64,000 nt of DNA from Dermacentor variabilis (lineage: Eukaryota; Arthropoda; Arachnida; Ixodida; Ixodidae), in assembly GCF_050947875.1 (NCBI RefSeq), contig NC_134572.1:130942105-131006104 (forward strand). Direction: 5' to 3'. Of the stretch, positions 59,960 to 64,000 are shown one piece after another (the first letter of the stretch is position 1; each line of letters opens with the position of its first letter). The notes beneath the pieces were generated by a model. That model had not been told where the DNA came from. It saw only the letters and a list, made by a program, of their open reading frames with translations, and ran no database searches. Both the position numbers and the translations under genes were made by a program.

Positions 59960-60640
59960 ACCGGTGCCCGCGCGATCAACTCGAGACGCGTTCAGTTGTC
60001 ACCATCTATACAACGGTCGCGCGCATCGCAGTTGCTTCGCTAGTTCAACCTTCTTTGCTCAAACGGCTCCAGGGATTGACCCTGACCACTCATTTGATAA
60101 ACTGAGAGTCACGTTGCTTGAATCTGGATTTCGTTCAAATTATGATGGAGAAGCCCGCGAATCCTGCCTTATCTATAAATTTGATACCATCGCGTGTGGT
60201 ATGAATGATAGTGTAGGAAAATTGAGTTGCCTGTCTTTGTAGCCCGGCACTTGTCCCTTCTTCTACTAGTACGTCACTATTCCGCTTTTTCTGTGTCTGT
60301 GCTTGGTTGATAACATAGCACATATTGAACACATATAGACGTTTCGTTGTCACGTGGCGATTGGTTTTTGCAATTCATTTCGGTGCGTCTTTATGCTTTG
60401 TGTTTTAGATGATATGTTTGCAATCGCCATCGGTCTATACATGTATCAGCTGTCCTTTGGACGATTCAGCTGCATTTTGTTCGCCCATTTTATTCGTTTT
60501 TCATGTAAACATATCTTGATTTGGTTGATATGCAGATGTATATTAACTGTACCGACACTATGCAATGCATTCTGATGAAGGACGGACCCCGGCCGCAACG
60601 TCAATAAACCGCTTCATAGGCACGTCTACTTCACTGTGAA
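59960..60640 (+). mobile_element. Second Penelope-like relic (GIY-YIG C-terminus and 3' region)
   Basis: The frame 59964-60242 ends with FDKLRVTLLESGFRSN, RESCLIYKFDTIACGMNDSV and GKLSCL, the pattern of the C-terminal end of a GIY-YIG endonuclease in another Penelope-like group (an LE..F..., KFDT...GMN core). Some 350 bases later GATGAAGGACGGACCCCGGC, then CGCAACGTCAATAAA (60574-60607), is the kind of 3' motif such elements carry. RT is absent. It differs from the element at 50-51.5 kb. Assignment is by memory of the motif. Confidence 0.5.
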
Positions 60641-60675
60641 TCTTTACTCAGACCCAGAAATACTTTTTTTTCTGA

Positions 60676-61466
<791 letters not shown>

Positions 61467-61598
61467 TTCATTTGTTAATCTTTTTTGTTTACAACAAGTA
61501 CGATGTATTACATGTGATGTACCTCATATTGTACTTTTCGTTCCTGCCTCAGCTGTAAGTGTGCCTACGGGTGAATAAATTTCCTTGTCAGTAGCTGC
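61467..61598 (+). repeat. Duplicated 130-bp segment, copy 1
   Basis: Starts TTCATTTGTTAATC, contains GATGTATTACATGTGA and GTGAATAAATTTCCTTGTCA, and is repeated at 61708-61837 in the same orientation with about 80-85 percent agreement by eye. The AATAAA near the end makes it look like a transcript or transposon 3' end. Confidence 0.7.
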
Positions 61599-61707
61599 TA
61601 TAAATTCGAGGCTGACAATAATGCTTTTGTGTGGATGCGGTAATGAGTTTTGTTGTTGATGTTGTTGTGTGTGGCAAAGCCAGTGTCAAGTAGACACCAT
61701 TTATTAT

Positions 61708-61837
61708 TTCATTTGTTAATCTGTTTTGCTTACATCAAGCATGATGTATTACATGTGAAGTACTTTATATTGTACTTTTTGTTCATACCACAGTTGTAAG
61801 CATGCCTGCGGGTGAATAAATTTCCTTGTCAGCTGCT
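61708..61837 (+). repeat. Duplicated 130-bp segment, copy 2
   Basis: Second copy of 61467-61598, separated by 109 bp that contain a GTTGTTGATGTTGTTG patch. Same AATAAATTTCCTTGTCAG end. Confidence 0.7.
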
Positions 61838-62312
61838 CCTGGCGGCTTCTCTGGTAGTTTTCATTGTCACTACACTGCAAAAAGCACACCACGACCCATT
61901 ACCAGCCCATATGCTGTTTATAAGAATAAACGCTCTTGCCGGTCGTGCCTTTATAGAAATCGTTTTGATTTACTGAACATGTTTCGGGTGGCCGCGCTCA
62001 GCGGAGATGTAACGAGTCGCATCGTGCCGAGGCGGAAGCCAGTAGAGCAGAACAACTTCGTTACCCGTTCAAAAAAATCCAAGCACCTTTCTTCAATAAA
62101 GATGGTTGAACGCGAAGCTTTCTCCCTATGTAAACTCAGTCAAAGTCCATAGCCAATGACGACGCAACGAACTCAAGGAATGCTGAGCGACCCGATGCTA
62201 TGCATATGCGGTTTCAATGGTTGTTTATGATTCTATTATTTGAACGTTGAAGTTCAATGAAGGCACTGTTTGCTAAGTTGCATAGCCTTCAGTTTAGATC
62301 ATGTAGCCATCG
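61838..62312. other. Unassigned sequence
   Basis: The 108-codon frame 61826-62152 has no known domain. No repeat family recognised. Confidence 0.4.
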
Positions 62313-62313
62313 A

Positions 62314-62607
62314 TTACACGGGCACACTCACACTTTCACGGACGACTCTACGCTTGTACACTATGGCGTTGTGATCGCTGTAGTAGACGGTCAGAGGCTC
62401 TGCCATCATAACGTGATACAGCCTGCTTGCAAACGTGACATCAATGCAGGAACGGTGTTGCGTCCTCGGTCTCTGTAGCGTCTCCAGTTTCAACGACAAG
62501 CAATCTAACACGAAATTTTCGATCCATTTGCCGTGCTCTTTCTCCATATTGATGTTAATCTCAGCGCACACGAGGATCCACGTACTGTGTGGCTCAAAGG
62601 TCTTCAT
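62314..62607 (-). pseudogene. LINE endonuclease fragment, minus strand
   Basis: The minus frame reads STWILVCAEININM, GKWIENFVLDCLSLKLETL, THRSC-like QHRSCIDVTFASRL and AEPLTVYYSDHNAIVYKRR. These are the last blocks of an APE-type LINE endonuclease, with the SDH catalytic motif still readable. Both ends are truncated, and the third-block Asp/Asn positions (GDFNAH in the family) have changed to AEININ. Confidence 0.65.
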
Positions 62608-62658
62608 CGTTCCTGTCGGGAACGTTTCCGCGTCACAACGAGACGTGTTCAGTCTGAT

Positions 62659-62930
62659 GTACAGGGTGGTCCACTCTTAGGGTCAACGCGGCTCGGCGTG
62701 ACATCGCTCCGCGGAACGCCAGTGTGCCCGGCGCGGCGGCGCATCGAAGCGAAGCGGGGCCGGCGCACTGGTTTCCAGGGGAAGTGCTTCGCGTCTTCCG
62801 CTCTAGCGCTGGAGCACGCGCCGTTATGGCTTTGCTGCGATTACACTTCACCAAACGCAGGCGATCGAGGTGGCTTCGCGGGAAAACGCGTTTCACTCAC
62901 TGCAGCATTTTCCAGCTCTTTTTGTCTACA
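62659..62930 (+). mobile_element. Possible DNA-transposon end
   Basis: TACAGGGTGGTCCACTCTTA at 62659 looks like a terminal repeat of a class II element, followed by GC-rich non-coding sequence. No matching inverted end was found in the window, so it is a one-ended or truncated copy. Confidence 0.35.
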
Positions 62931-63039
62931 GCTTGCAAAGAGCCTGCTTAGGGCAATATTCATTCACAGAAACAAGCTTCTCAGCGAGTCTTATCGCCAG
63001 GGCAGCACCTGCTGCTTTGGCTTCTTGAGAAAAGCGACG

Positions 63040-64000
63040 GAATTGGTTGGAACTTTGAAATCCCCGCAGATCTTGACACATTCGTCTCGCTTGAGGACTG
63101 GTACAATGGGAGGGACCCATAGAGACGTCTTGACGGGCACCAGCATGCCCTCTCGGTGTAAACGTTGCAGCTACAGGGTGACCCCCTCCTTCAGGGCAAA
63201 CAGCAGTGGGCGATGCTTGAAACAACGAGGCCTGACTCCCTCAGGGACAAAGGTGCCAGCCGTCGTGCCGGCTTATGTGCACACCCTAGGCTGAAACAGG
63301 GATTTGAACCCGGTCAGGTGGCTGGGGACTTCTTTAACGACATGCAGGCTCGCTTCCTGGTACTCCAGCAGACGAACGCGCAGTGAATGAAACCAGTTGC
63401 GGTCCAGAAGCGTCGGCAACGACCCCTTCGTTAAGTAAAGGGGAAGGATTGCCTCCCTCTCGCCAAAGCGAACGCTGACCTTGGCCTGAACCTGGGCCTG
63501 GGAGAGCTGCCCGCAGCAGCGGCGTAGCATCACACTCGAAGCCTCGACTGGCACGCTGGGGTACGTACCCCTGGACAGTTTCCCGGCCATGACTGACACA
63601 CTGGCCCCTGTGTCCAGCTCCATGGAAATGGAGTACCCGCAGACTCTGACGGTCAACATGTACAGCGGCACAGACGACGGAACAAAGCCTGTGTGCCACA
63701 TGTCGAAAACCGGCTGGTACTCAGCCACGACGTGGAGCCTCGACGCGAAAGGACCCGAGCCTGCTGCCACACCCCCCACCGCGTACCATTGCGACGGCTT
63801 CACTGGCTGCGTGCTTCTGTGGTACCTGGGCTTGAACCCGGCTGCTGCTGTCCGCTGTTCGTGCTCCCCCCTCCTCATACCCGTGCCAGTTGCGCAGTTT
63901 TCCCGGACGTGAAGCATTTTGCTTGAGAGAACTGGCACTGTGATAGGGAGTGGGCACTGCCAAGGCAACCGCAGGTACTGCTTTTTGTCGCCAATTTGTT
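63040..64000 (-). pseudogene. Gypsy-like gag-protease-RT fragment, minus strand, runs off the window
   Basis: The minus frame 63968-63273 (231 residues) begins with the tail of a zinc knuckle (HVRENC, residues 20-25). It carries the aspartic protease motif MELDTGASVSVMAG (catalytic Asp near residue 119) and the pre-RT block LPTLLDRNWFHSLRV (residues 185-199). A TAA (63273-63275) and a TAG (63171-63173) interrupt the same frame, which continues with REGMLVPVKTSLWVPPIVPV and CVKICGDFKV, the N-terminal RT. Homology stops near 63040. The rest of gag should lie beyond base 64000. Unrelated in detail to the gypsy copy at 54-57 kb. Confidence 0.75.

Noticed and set aside
62533..63294. 253-codon plus-strand frame
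   Set aside because: It runs antisense across a possible transposon end and the gypsy-like relic, where the minus strand has the recognisable RT block; it has no domain of its own.

Overview
This is eukaryotic, non-coding, repeat-rich DNA, most likely from a hard tick (Ixodidae). The main evidence is recalled repeat families rather than a search: tRNA-derived SINEs with A and B boxes, LINEs whose reverse transcriptase is followed by RNase H, Penelope-like elements with a GIY-YIG domain, and chromoviral-type gypsy pol. No bacterial-style gene arrangement, rRNA, CRISPR array or convincing host protein-coding gene was found. Nearly every recognisable protein is a decayed mobile-element protein carrying stops, frame changes or truncations.

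Layout. 1-9 kb: a 5'-truncated RNase H-bearing LINE (922-3180) with a 13-bp target duplication, a worn SINE with an (AACC)n tail, a minus-strand LINE end and a plus-strand LINE C-terminal relic. 9-16 kb: a cluster of three large palindromic (fold-back) elements at 11250-11759, 12526-13038 and 15130-15394, plus microsatellites and SINE or LINE scraps. 16-30 kb: mostly unassigned AT-rich sequence with a SINE relic, a triplet repeat that flips orientation, an inverted pair of SINEs around 25.3 kb and one LINE RT fragment. 30-45 kb: a fourth, about 1-kb, palindromic element (30930-31985), several LINE fragments (endonuclease, RNase H, C-terminal), a 728-bp element flanked by TTAA inside a LINE 3' region, a well-preserved SINE, and a minus-strand LINE relic with another LINE end inserted in it. 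45-54 kb: a SINE with a candidate target duplication, short perfect hairpins, an (AC)23 tract and a minus-strand Penelope-like element. 54-58 kb: a broken gypsy LTR retrotransposon whose 3' LTR is split by a second copy (724 bp) of the TTAA element. 58-64 kb: a LINE 3' end, a second Penelope-like relic, a (TA)n(GA)n block, a duplicated 130-bp segment, a LINE endonuclease scrap and, running off the right edge, a gag-protease-RT fragment of another gypsy-like element.

Nothing here forms a working gene system. The biology is repeated insertion, nesting and decay. The most unusual signals are the four palindromic elements, the pair of TTAA elements nested in other transposons, and the LINE 3' stem-loops that appear to keep pairing while changing sequence. 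Family names rest on motif recognition; tick origin is an inference, about 0.75 likely.
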